A DNA stretch of 64,000 bases from an uncultured beta proteobacterium (GTDB taxonomy: Bacteria > Pseudomonadota > Gammaproteobacteria > Burkholderiales > Burkholderiaceae): contig CAJASX010000065.1 in assembly GCA_903944725.1 (NCBI GenBank), positions 1-64,000 on the forward strand, written 5' to 3'. The position numbers and the translations under genes were made by a program. Shown here one piece after another: positions 7,496 through 14,963 of this stretch. The notes under the pieces are model-generated. The model had not been told where the DNA came from. It saw only the letters and a list, made by a program, of their open reading frames with translations, and did no database searches. Every line of letters starts with the position of its first letter. Within the stretch, counting starts at the first letter, position 1.

Positions 7496-8849
7496 TACTC
7501 ACCTCACCATTACTATCAATTTTCCAAGCCTGAATTGCATTGTTATGATAAATTGAACGCGTACCTCTCACATCGCGTAACATTTTGATAGTGGGTTGTA
7601 CATAACCCGTTTCATCGATAGCCCGTGAAAGCAAAATTGCAGGTGCGCCATCCCAAGTCCAGTCGATATTAAAGCGTGTCAAGGCCTTTGTTAAAACTGG
7701 TGTCTCTAATCTTGCTGTACGCCAGTTATTGCCGCCATCAACTGAAACATCAACCCGTTTAATCTTGCCACGCCCAGACCATGCTAATCCAGTTACGTTA
7801 TAAAAACCTTTTTCTAATAATTGTTGACCGCCAGATGGGGTGGTAATTACCGACTTACATTCTTGAATTGAGGTGTATTGGCGCGCTAAACCATCGGGCA
7901 TTAAATCGTTGTAATGGACCGCTTCATCTTTAGTGCCATAACGCATATCACCAACCTCGAGTCGTCGCAACCATTTAACCCAACTAACGCCCTGCACGCC
8001 AGGCACAACTAAACGCAATGGAAAGCCATTTTCAGGGCGTAACATTTCGCCATTCATCCCCCAAGCAACGATGCTATCTTTCAGCGCGCTATCTAAGTTA
8101 ATCGTACGCGTCATACCAGAGCCATCACCACCTTCAGCCAATAGATATTTGCCCTTTTTTAAATCAGCCCCACACACATCCAACAACAGGCTGAGTGGCA
8201 CACCAGTAAACTCACAGCAAGACAGCATGCCATGGGTATATTGCACTGTAGGTACGGCGACATTGCCCCACTCTAAGCCAGTATTTGCGCCACATTCAAT
8301 AAAGTGAATGCGTGAGACTGAGGGCAAGCGCATTAAATCACTCATCGTAAACACGCGGCTATTTTTTACCAAACCATTAATCATTAAGCGATGTACATTA
8401 GGATCAATGTTGTACCAGCCCTGATGTTGCCGCTCAAAGTGCAAGCCATTTGGGGTAATGATGCCAAACAGCCCTTGTAAAGGCGTAAAGGCTACCGAAG
8501 CAGCCGAGACGCGAGTTAGGCCAGGCGATTCACGTCGAATTAAATTGGCCTCATAAATTGATGGCGTGCCATAGGGCATAGTGGCAACATTTTTTCCTAG
8601 GGTGGTTTGCCATACTTGTTTCTCTAGGATTGCGGGGTCGCCGTCAGTTGCCCCAAAAACATTGGTAGATAAACTAGCAGCCACGCTACCAAGCGTACCA
8701 CTTGTCGCAGCAACTAGGCCTTGGCGCAAAAAACCACGGCGCTTTTTATCTAAGCCGTGTTGATTAATATCTGCAATTACGTCTGGCCCCAAAAAACTTT
8801 CTGGGGCCAGACGTATTTGTGCACGAATCTTACTATCTTTTAACGACAT
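7479..8849 (-). CDS. soxC: Sulfane dehydrogenase molybdenum subunit SoxC
   Basis: 456-residue molybdopterin enzyme of the sulfite oxidase family. With SoxD it oxidises the sulfane sulfur on SoxY by six electrons, so sulfate rather than sulfur globules is the product. A Tat motif KKRRGFLRQG lies at residues 35-44 after an unusually long hydrophilic N-terminal extension. The molybdenum-ligating cysteine is Cys186 in HFIECGANTG. PLRLVVPGVQGVSWVKWLRRLEV, further on (split here as PLRLVVPGVQG and VSWVKWLRRLEV), and a C-terminal dimerisation domain match the family. It depends on molybdenum cofactor, which fits the adjacent divergent modBC genes. Confidence 0.95.
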   Translation of the reverse strand: MSLKDSKIRAQIRLAPESFLGPDVIADINQHGLDKKRRGFLRQGLVAATSGTLGSVAASLSTNVFGATDGDPAILEKQVWQTTLGKNVATMPYGTPSIYEANLIRRESPGLTRVSAASVAFTPLQGLFGIITPNGLHFERQHQGWYNIDPNVHRLMINGLVKNSRVFTMSDLMRLPSVSRIHFIECGANTGLEWGNVAVPTVQYTHGMLSCCEFTGVPLSLLLDVCGADLKKGKYLLAEGGDGSGMTRTINLDSALKDSIVAWGMNGEMLRPENGFPLRLVVPGVQGVSWVKWLRRLEVGDMRYGTKDEAVHYNDLMPDGLARQYTSIQECKSVITTPSGGQQLLEKGFYNVTGLAWSGRGKIKRVDVSVDGGNNWRTARLETPVLTKALTRFNIDWTWDGAPAILLSRAIDETGYVQPTIKMLRDVRGTRSIYHNNAIQAWKIDSNGEVSNVQVG

Positions 8850-8884
8850 ACATTAAACGCTTATTTCATTTTTCTTAAAAGAAA

Positions 8885-9076
8885 TTATTTCGCCGATTTA
8901 TTACCGCCAATACCAAGCAAGGTATAGGCGGGGCAATAACGAAAAATTCCTGTTGCAAGCGGCACAATGCCAATCCAACCCCACATGCCGATTACCCCCA
9001 TTACTGTCAAGATAATTAAAACCACGCCGACCAAAATTCGCAAATACCGATCTGGATTACTCACATTACATTGCAT
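8885..9076 (-). CDS. DUF2892 small inner-membrane protein
   Basis: 63-residue protein with the DUF2892 (YgaP C-terminal-like) pattern: NVSNPDRYLRILVG at the start, a transmembrane helix VVLIILTVMGVIGMW, a second hydrophobic segment IGIVPLATGIF, and the closing RYCPAYTLLGI with one cysteine. Such domains are often joined to or encoded beside rhodanese and sulfur-oxidation genes. The exact role is unknown. A strong AGGAG ribosome-binding site precedes the ATG. It sits 12 bases after the ArsR regulator gene and 35 bases before soxC, so it belongs to the operon. Confidence 0.88.
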   Translation of the reverse strand: MQCNVSNPDRYLRILVGVVLIILTVMGVIGMWGWIGIVPLATGIFRYCPAYTLLGIGGNKSAK

Positions 9077-9088
9077 ATTAGCTCCTGG

Positions 9089-9406
9089 TTATTTTTTACA
9101 ATAGTGCTGATACAACAATTCCATTACAGCAACTGCAATGGGGCTCGCTAAGGAATAATAAATTTGCTTACCACTACGCCTAGTCTTTACTAATTTTTGA
9201 GTACGTAAAATCGTTAATTGCTGCGATAAAGTAGGTTGCACAATGCCCAGATTAAGCTCTAAGTCACTTACACATTTTTCACCTTGACTAATTTCACACA
9301 AGAGCATTAGCCGATTACGGTTAGAAAGTACTTTCATTAAATTACAAGCACTATCAGCAGAAGTGCGCATTTTCTTTAAATCAATTTTTTGCTGAGCTTT
9401 AGTCAT
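9089..9406 (-). CDS. ArsR-family thiol-switch repressor (SoxR/BigR/SqrR type)
   Basis: 105-residue winged-helix regulator, first gene of the sox operon. The helix-turn-helix lies around residues 46-75 (VSDLELNLGIVQPTLSQQL then ILRTQKLVKTRRSGKQIYYSL). Cys37 in LLCEIS and Cys103 in QHYCKK are 66 residues apart, the same spacing as the two cysteines that form a persulfide-driven tetrasulfide or disulfide in BigR and SqrR; Cys21 and Cys45 are extra. The arsenite motif ELCVCDL of classical ArsR is absent. Likely represses its own operon and is released by sulfane sulfur. An inverted repeat in the promoter upstream (9504-9524) is the candidate operator. The symbol soxR is used for homologs but clashes with the unrelated redox SoxR. 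Confidence 0.88.
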   Translation of the reverse strand: MTKAQQKIDLKKMRTSADSACNLMKVLSNRNRLMLLCEISQGEKCVSDLELNLGIVQPTLSQQLTILRTQKLVKTRRSGKQIYYSLASPIAVAVMELLYQHYCKK

Positions 9407-9500
9407 CTTGCTGTTAAATATTTTCTCTCTGGTTACTGCATTTTTTTTTGCTAGTCAGATATACTTACTAGCTTATAGCTTTATTTACTTTTACTTACCG

Positions 9501-9529
9501 ATTATAAGTTAAATAAAAACTTATTTCAA
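9501..9529 (-). promoter_or_regulatory. Sigma-70 type promoter of the sox operon
   Basis: On the minus strand TTGAAA (9524-9529) and TATAAT (9501-9506) are separated by exactly 17 bases, a near-consensus housekeeping promoter. The predicted start of transcription is near 9494, giving a leader of about 88 bases before the repressor gene. No other comparable promoter pair was found on this strand in the gap. Confidence 0.7.
9504..9524. promoter_or_regulatory. Candidate operator for the sox repressor
   Basis: Perfect inverted repeat ATAAGTT - AAATAAA - AACTTAT, with 7-bp arms and a 7-bp centre. It fills the spacer and touches both boxes of the sox promoter, an ideal position for a repressor. 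ArsR-family dimers bind such palindromes. Binding by the regulator at 9089-9406 is inferred from position only. Confidence 0.55.
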
Positions 9530-9541
9530 ATTATATATAAT
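9530..9541. promoter_or_regulatory. 12-bp perfect palindrome just upstream of the sox -35 box
   Basis: ATTATATATAAT is its own reverse complement and abuts the -35 box of the sox promoter. In so AT-rich a gap a chance palindrome is possible. It could be a second binding site, or an AT-rich element that helps the polymerase. Confidence 0.3.
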
Positions 9542-9678
9542 ATCTTTCTATAAAGTAAGTATTAACCCTAAGATTAGTTTTACTCGCTTAAATAGCACCA
9601 AACTAGCTCACCCCCCCATAGGCTGATCAAGACTCATAAAATGGCCTGCTTTAAGCTAATATAGGTGCAATTGCCCTC

Positions 9679-10341
9679 ATGATTGATACCCAAGCCATTT
9701 ACTTATCGCTGCAACTTGCTGCTTGCACCTTGTTGATTATTTTGCCGATTGGCATTTGGCTTGCCCATCATTTAGTCAGCGCTGGTAAATGGAAGCCGTG
9801 GCTTGAAGCTATTCTGGCGCTACCCTTAGTTCTCCCCCCCACCGTCTTGGGTTATTACTTATTAGTTGGCTTTAGCGGCAAAACATTGTTTGGCGAGCCT
9901 TTGGTTTTTTCCTTTTTAGGCATTCTTATCGCCTCATTAATTGTAAATCTGCCGTTTGCAATTCAGCCCATTCAACGCGCCTTTGAAGCAATTCCGCCAA
10001 CCCTACAAGAGGCTGCCCAAGTTTGCGGTTTAAAGCCTTGGCAAATTTTTTATCACATCAACCTCCCCCTTGCCTGGCGTGGCGTGTTAAGTGCTGCGGT
10101 CCTAACTTTTGCCCATACTTTAGGTGAATTTGGTGTCATCCTCATGATTGGCGGGGCAATTCCAGGTAAAACAAAAACAGCTTCGATTGCAATTTACGAC
10201 CAAGTACAAAGTTTTAATACCCAAGGGGCAGGCATGTTGTCTTTATTATTATTAGGCATTTCCTTATGTGCTATTGCCATTTCTTATGGGTTTTTTGGCT
10301 CTAGTTCTAATCGAATTGCTCGCCGACGATGGACAAGCTAA
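9679..10341 (+). CDS. modB: Molybdate ABC transporter permease ModB
   Basis: 220-residue integral membrane permease with five to six hydrophobic segments. The family signature is GEFGVILMIGGAIPGKTKTASIAIYD at about residues 154-180 (in two parts: GEFGVILMIGGAIPG and KTKTASIAIYD). The cytoplasmic EAA loop LQEAAQVCGLKPWQIFYHINLP precedes it (LQEAAQVCGLKP at about 109-120). It forms the channel for molybdate together with ModC. It overlaps modC by 13 bases. It is divergent from the sox operon, with a 272-base gap between them. No modA binding-protein gene lies upstream or downstream in the window. Confidence 0.92.
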   Translation: MIDTQAIYLSLQLAACTLLIILPIGIWLAHHLVSAGKWKPWLEAILALPLVLPPTVLGYYLLVGFSGKTLFGEPLVFSFLGILIASLIVNLPFAIQPIQRAFEAIPPTLQEAAQVCGLKPWQIFYHINLPLAWRGVLSAAVLTFAHTLGEFGVILMIGGAIPGKTKTASIAIYDQVQSFNTQGAGMLSLLLLGISLCAIAISYGFFGSSSNRIARRRWTS

Positions 10342-11468
10342 TGCTTAAAGTTCGTATCAAAAGCGAATCGCATGGTAATTTCTATCACCCAACCATTCCT
10401 TTAGAAATCAATCTAAGTTGTGCGGCAGGTGAACTACATGCGCTAGTTGGCCCATCTGGGAGCGGTAAGACGACCACCCTTCGAGCTATCGCAGGCTTAC
10501 ATCAGCCCGAGTTAGGCTTAATTGAGTGCAACAATAAAGTCTGGTTTTCAACTACACAAGCTCATCAAGTGGCCATAAATTTATCGCCAGCCGAACGCTC
10601 ATGTGGTTTTTTATTTCAGCAGTACGCACTCTTTCCACACCTTTCTGCACTTCATAACGTTGTCATTGCCTTAGAAAATAGTGGTCTTTCAAAAGTCGCT
10701 CGCCTTGCACAATCACATGAATGGTTAAAGCGAATGGCTATGAGTGACTTCGCTGACCGTTTACCAAGTCAGCTATCGGGCGGGCAACAGCAACGCGTTG
10801 CCATTGCCCGTGCTTTAGCAAGAAATCCTCAAGTGCTACTATTAGATGAACCATTTTCTGCGATCGATAACCCCACTCGCCAAAACCTGTATCAAATTTT
10901 GGCAGAATTACGCGCAGATTTAGCAATTCCAATTATCTTAGTGACCCACGATTTACGTGAGGCAAATTTATTGGCCGATAGCATTACTGTCATTGATCAT
11001 GGTATTGGTCTGCAAACTGCAGCTCCCAATGAACTCTTTCAAAAACCACGCAACTCAAGGGTAGCTGAATTAGTTGGTATTCCCAATGTGTTTCAGGGTA
11101 TTTTTAATGCTGGGCGCTTAGATTGGCAAGATAACGACTGTCACTTTGAAGTGCTAGATAAGGGCAAAATTCCCCCCGCTAGCCCAGTTGCTTGGGTGAT
11201 CCCGCAAGATGGCTTAACGGTTCATAACCAAGCTGCTGCCAACTTCCTGCCTGCTCAGGTTGCACACCTTAGTTCTTTAGGTCAAATTGCAGTGGTGCGT
11301 TTTAGTATCGGCAAAGCTAAGGAGTCTTTAGTGTGGGAAGCATCAGCCGCGGAAATTAAGCGTCTAGAAATTCAACTTGGAAGCACTGCCTTCTTAGAAT
11401 TTGATCCCCATAAAATTCATATCATGCCCCTACGACCCATTAATGATCCGCGTCGATTATTGCAATAA
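10329..11468 (+). CDS. modC: Molybdate ABC transporter ATP-binding protein ModC
   Basis: 379-residue ATPase. Walker A GPSGSGKTTTLR lies at about residues 41-52, the signature LSGGQQQRVAIARAL at about 149-163, Walker B VLLLDEPFSAID at about 169-180 and the switch histidine in LVTHDLREA at about 205. A C-terminal region from about 240 resembles a TOBE-like ligand-sensing domain. With ModB it imports molybdate, needed for the molybdenum cofactor of SoxC. Sulfate/thiosulfate (CysA) or iron transport is a possible alternative from the ATPase alone, but the ModB partner favours molybdate. Confidence 0.9.
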   Translation: MDKLMLKVRIKSESHGNFYHPTIPLEINLSCAAGELHALVGPSGSGKTTTLRAIAGLHQPELGLIECNNKVWFSTTQAHQVAINLSPAERSCGFLFQQYALFPHLSALHNVVIALENSGLSKVARLAQSHEWLKRMAMSDFADRLPSQLSGGQQQRVAIARALARNPQVLLLDEPFSAIDNPTRQNLYQILAELRADLAIPIILVTHDLREANLLADSITVIDHGIGLQTAAPNELFQKPRNSRVAELVGIPNVFQGIFNAGRLDWQDNDCHFEVLDKGKIPPASPVAWVIPQDGLTVHNQAAANFLPAQVAHLSSLGQIAVVRFSIGKAKESLVWEASAAEIKRLEIQLGSTAFLEFDPHKIHIMPLRPINDPRRLLQ

Positions 11469-11584
11469 GGTAATTTTCCAACTTTAAGTCAAACCAGTTA
11501 GGTCTGCTGATTGAAAGGCTAGACTTGCTGGTTTAAAGACCTGCCTCATTAACTAAGCGACTAAACAGCTTATAGACTTAGTAG
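11469..11584. other. Convergent gap between modC and metZ
   Basis: The 116-base gap holds imperfect hairpins: AAACCAG (11491-11497) pairs with CTGGTTT (11528-11534), and ACTAAG with CTTAGT further on. Neither is followed by a clear T-run, so they are only weak terminator candidates for the two converging genes. Confidence 0.3.
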
Positions 11585-12865
11585 TTAAGCGTTCTTGCTC
11601 AGGGCAAGCTTAAAATCAGCAATGAGATCATCGATATTTTCAAGCCCCACCGCCACTCGCACTAAGCCATCACTAATACCCGCGGCCTTACGTGCCGCGG
11701 GCGCAATGCGACCATGGGTAGTAGTGGCGGGATGTGTAATGGTGGTGCGGGTATCGCCTAAATTTGCCGTAATTGAACATAAACGGGTTTGATCAATTAA
11801 ACGAAAAGCAGCTTTTTTACCGCCTTTTAAAATAAATGAGACGATCGCCCCACCTGCTTTTTGTTGACGGCGGCCTAAGGCGTATTGCGGATGAGAATGC
11901 AGGCCGGGATAAAAAACATGTTCGACTGTAGCTTGTTTTTCTAGCCACTTTGCTAAGGCTAAGGCATTACTACTTTGCTGCTTCATACGTAAATCAAGCG
12001 TCTCTAGACCCTTTAAAAAAATCCAAGCATTAAAAGCTGAAAGCGTGGGTCCGGCAGTACGCACATAGGGAAACACTTTACCCATGATGAACGATTTATT
12101 ACCAACAATTGCACCCCCTAAGACTCGTCCCTGGCCGTCTAAATATTTTGTCGCAGAATGAATTACTACATCGGCGCCTAGTTGAAGTGGTTGCTGTAGT
12201 GCGGGGGTGCAAAAACAGTTATCAACTACAAATAAAGCTTTCACTTGTTTAGCTATTTTTGCGATTGCGACAATATCGGCTAATTCAGTTAATGGATTAG
12301 AGGGCGTCTCTAAATAAAACATGCGGGTATTAGGCTGCGCTGCCGCTTTCCATGCTTTACTATCACCGACATCAACATAAGTTGTGGTGATGCCAAAACG
12401 CCCCAAAATGGTCGAAAATAATTGAATAGTGGCGCCAAATACCGATCGTGAACACACCACGTGGTCACCGGCTTGTAAATGAGCCATTGCGGTGCTTAAG
12501 ATAGCGGCCATGCCCGATGCAGTTGCAATACAAGCCTCACCACCCTCTAAAGCAGCTAGGCGATCTTGAAACATACTCACCGTAGGGTTGGTAAAGCGCG
12601 AATAAATAAAACCCTCTTCTGCATTCGCAAAGCCTGCTGCCGCTTCAGCAGCACTATTAAAACAATAGCTAGAAGTTAAAAATAAGGCTTCAGAGTGCTC
12701 TTGAAATTCGACCGTACGTCGGGTACCAGCGCGTACAGCAATCGTTTCTTGGCCTAATTTTGAGAAATTAAGTGGCAAGCGCTTGCTGGGCTTGCGGGGT
12801 TTGCTGGGCTTGCTGAGCTTGCTAGCCTTATTAGCTGACTTCAGATTGCTGGGCTTACGAATCAT
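11585..12865 (-). CDS. metZ: O-succinylhomoserine sulfhydrylase MetZ with a repeat-built N-terminal extension
   Basis: 426-residue pyridoxal-phosphate enzyme of the Cys/Met metabolism family that makes homocysteine from O-succinylhomoserine and sulfide. Motifs are YSRFTNPTVSMFQ at 88-100, the cofactor site ATASGMAAI at 114-122, and the Schiff-base lysine Lys240 in HSATKYLDGQGRVLGG. The normal enzyme core begins around residue 37 (GQETIAVRAG). Before it is a basic tail made of SKP/RKP-type triplets from a 9-bp DNA repeat. No other ATG lies between, so the tail appears to be translated. It starts 5 bases after the purF stop. Confidence 0.92.
   Translation of the reverse strand: MIRKPSNLKSANKASKLSKPSKPRKPSKRLPLNFSKLGQETIAVRAGTRRTVEFQEHSEALFLTSSYCFNSAAEAAAGFANAEEGFIYSRFTNPTVSMFQDRLAALEGGEACIATASGMAAILSTAMAHLQAGDHVVCSRSVFGATIQLFSTILGRFGITTTYVDVGDSKAWKAAAQPNTRMFYLETPSNPLTELADIVAIAKIAKQVKALFVVDNCFCTPALQQPLQLGADVVIHSATKYLDGQGRVLGGAIVGNKSFIMGKVFPYVRTAGPTLSAFNAWIFLKGLETLDLRMKQQSSNALALAKWLEKQATVEHVFYPGLHSHPQYALGRRQQKAGGAIVSFILKGGKKAAFRLIDQTRLCSITANLGDTRTTITHPATTTHGRIAPAARKAAGISDGLVRVAVGLENIDDLIADFKLALSKNA
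12781..12825. repeat. Five 9-bp tandem repeats in the metZ 5' end
   Basis: On the plus strand the units are GCTTGCTGG, GCTTGCGGG, GTTTGCTGG, GCTTGCTGA and GCTTGCTAG in direct succession. Read on the minus strand they encode Ser/Arg-Lys-Pro/Leu/Arg triplets. Strand slippage is the simplest origin. Confidence 0.85.
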
Positions 12866-12870
12866 GGTAA

Positions 12871-14406
12871 CTAATCTTCAGTGGCTAAATGGAGGTGTAA
12901 TTGTGAGCGCGTAAAATCGCTGGGGTCTTTTTGACGATCCGCTTGTGCCGACTCAGAATTACGAGCAGCTTCAAGAGCATCAAGATAAGACTCGGTGATA
13001 TCACCAGTAACATAGTGACCATCAAAACACGAGGCTTCAAATTCTTTTAAATTAGGATTAATATCCCGCACTGCTTGTTTCATATCTTCAACGTCTTGAT
13101 AAATTAATTCATCAGCACCAATTAGGCGATTAATTTCTTCATCAGTACGGCCGTAAGCAACTAATTCGCTGCGGGTTGGCATATCAATTCCGTACACATT
13201 AGGAAAGCGGACAGGTGGCGCGGCGGAGGCAAAAATCACCTTTTTGGCGCCCGCTTCGCGAGCCATTTGTATAATTTCATAGGAAGTAGTTCCCCGCACA
13301 ATTGAGTCATCAACAATTAAGACGGTTTTATCTTTAAATTCAACGCGCATAGCATTTAGCTTTTGGCGTACTGATTTTTTTCTTACCTCTTGACCGGGCA
13401 TAATAAAGGTTCGACCAATATAACGATTCTTAAAAAAGCCTTCTCGGTACACAATGCCTAAGCGCTTGGCAACTTGCATAGCTGCAGGCCGACTTGAATC
13501 GGGAATTGGCATGACCACGTCAATTTTACTAACATCCGTTGCTGACCGAATTTTTTCTGCCAAGTAATCGCCCATGCGCATGCGCACGTTATAAACCGTG
13601 ACACCATCAATCGTTGAATCGGGTCGCGCCATATAAACATATTCAAAAATACAAGGCACTAGGCTAGCCTCTGCATACTGACGACAAGAGAAATTGCCAT
13701 CAAGATCTATATAAATTGCTTCACCAGGATTCACATCGCGCACAAAAGTAAAACCTAGCCCCTCTAAAGCAACGGACTCTGATGCCAATAACCATTCAGC
13801 CCCATCGGGCGTATCGAGCCGTCCAATACATAGTGGACGAATACCAAAGGGGTCACGAAAAGCCAATAAACCATAGCCCGCAATCATCGAGATAACGGCG
13901 TAAGAACCTTTAACACGACGTGAAAGGCTACTAACAGCTTTAAACATAGCATCTTCATCAAGGGCAGCGCTATTGGTTTCACGCTGCAATTCATCCGCGA
14001 GCACATTAAGCAGCACTTCGGTATCAGAATTAGTATTAATGTGGCGTCGGTCACGATACGCCATTTCAACCCGTAAGCTTGGGGCATTAGTTAAATTACC
14101 GTTATGAACCAAAATAATGCCGTAGGGTGCGCTGACATAAAAGGGTTGTGCTTCTTCTTCATTGCTTACCGAGCCTGCAGTGGGATAACGCACCTGACCA
14201 ATACCGGCATTACCCACTAAGCTGCGCATATTGCGGGTTCGAAACACGTCTCGCACCAAGCCATTGGCTTTATGCATGGCAAACGAATTACCATTCATGG
14301 TGGCAATACCAGCAGCATCTTGACCACGATGTTGCAAGAGTAAAAGTGCATCATAGAGTAGCTGATTCACTGGGTAGTGAGAAACGCTGCCGACAACTCC
14401 GCACAT
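12871..14406 (-). CDS. purF: Amidophosphoribosyltransferase PurF
   Basis: First committed step of purine synthesis: glutamine plus PRPP gives phosphoribosylamine. The start at 14406 is fixed by the nucleophile: the protein must begin MCGVVG so that Cys2 is freed as the N-terminal catalytic cysteine, and GGGAG lies 9-13 bases upstream. A reading open to 14487 would bury this cysteine and overlap cvpA. The result is 511 residues. The class II glutaminase domain spans about 1-240, with QHRGQDAAGIAT. The phosphoribosyltransferase domain carries the PRPP loop VLIVDDSIVRGTTS at about residues 364-377. It lies 5 bases after cvpA. Confidence 0.96.
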   Translation of the reverse strand: MCGVVGSVSHYPVNQLLYDALLLLQHRGQDAAGIATMNGNSFAMHKANGLVRDVFRTRNMRSLVGNAGIGQVRYPTAGSVSNEEEAQPFYVSAPYGIILVHNGNLTNAPSLRVEMAYRDRRHINTNSDTEVLLNVLADELQRETNSAALDEDAMFKAVSSLSRRVKGSYAVISMIAGYGLLAFRDPFGIRPLCIGRLDTPDGAEWLLASESVALEGLGFTFVRDVNPGEAIYIDLDGNFSCRQYAEASLVPCIFEYVYMARPDSTIDGVTVYNVRMRMGDYLAEKIRSATDVSKIDVVMPIPDSSRPAAMQVAKRLGIVYREGFFKNRYIGRTFIMPGQEVRKKSVRQKLNAMRVEFKDKTVLIVDDSIVRGTTSYEIIQMAREAGAKKVIFASAAPPVRFPNVYGIDMPTRSELVAYGRTDEEINRLIGADELIYQDVEDMKQAVRDINPNLKEFEASCFDGHYVTGDITESYLDALEAARNSESAQADRQKDPSDFTRSQLHLHLATED

Positions 14407-14411
14407 AGCTT

Positions 14412-14963
14412 TTAACTCCCTATTTTGAGTGGTAAAGCAAGGTTTGGTATAGCGCCTAATTGACTGGCCCAATCGGCTGGTAGCCAACTTTTAATTAAAC
14501 CAGTTGCTACTTCTAGACTGGGGCGGGTTTTGGCTAAGCGCCAATCAGCAGTTTTTGTTAGCGGGGTTAAGGCTGCTAAGGTAGCTAAAATGACGACCAC
14601 CACCCCACCACGCAATAAACCAAAAATTAAACCCAAAAAGCGATCAGTCAAACTAAGTCCAACAGATAAGATTAATTTTTGAATTAAACCTCCCAGCACA
14701 CTGCACGCAATTAATACCACAACAAATAAAATTAGGAAGCTTAATCCTAGACGTAAGAGCTCATCCATTTTAAAAGTAGATAGCCACTCAGATGATAGGT
14801 AATCACTATAGTGATAAGCAACCCAAGCTGCAATGAGCCAAGAGAACAAGGCTAAAACTTCTTTAAAAAGCCCGCGCGATACCCCCACCAAGGCTGAAAC
14901 AAGTAGCACAGTAAATACGACGTAATCGACTGGGGTTAGTTTTAATGAAGCGAGTAGTTCCAT
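14412..14963 (-). CDS. cvpA: CvpA family inner-membrane protein
   Basis: 183-residue membrane protein with four hydrophobic segments. The N-terminal VDYVVFTVLLVSALVGVSRG matches CvpA (shown as VDYVVFTVLL then VSALVGVSRG at about 13-32), followed by FKEVLALFSWLIAAWVAY. CvpA family members are needed for colicin V export in E. coli and lie upstream of purF in many proteobacteria, as here. The start overlaps the stop of the SPOR gene by one base (TAATG). Confidence 0.92.
   Translation of the reverse strand: MELLASLKLTPVDYVVFTVLLVSALVGVSRGLFKEVLALFSWLIAAWVAYHYSDYLSSEWLSTFKMDELLRLGLSFLILFVVVLIACSVLGGLIQKLILSVGLSLTDRFLGLIFGLLRGGVVVVILATLAALTPLTKTADWRLAKTRPSLEVATGLIKSWLPADWASQLGAIPNLALPLKIGS

Noticed and set aside
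9407..9678. ModE-type operator or molybdenum-cofactor riboswitch upstream of modB
   Set aside because: The AT-rich palindrome at 9530-9541 is vaguely similar to a ModE half-site, but the paired element and spacing are missing, and no stable structured leader was seen.
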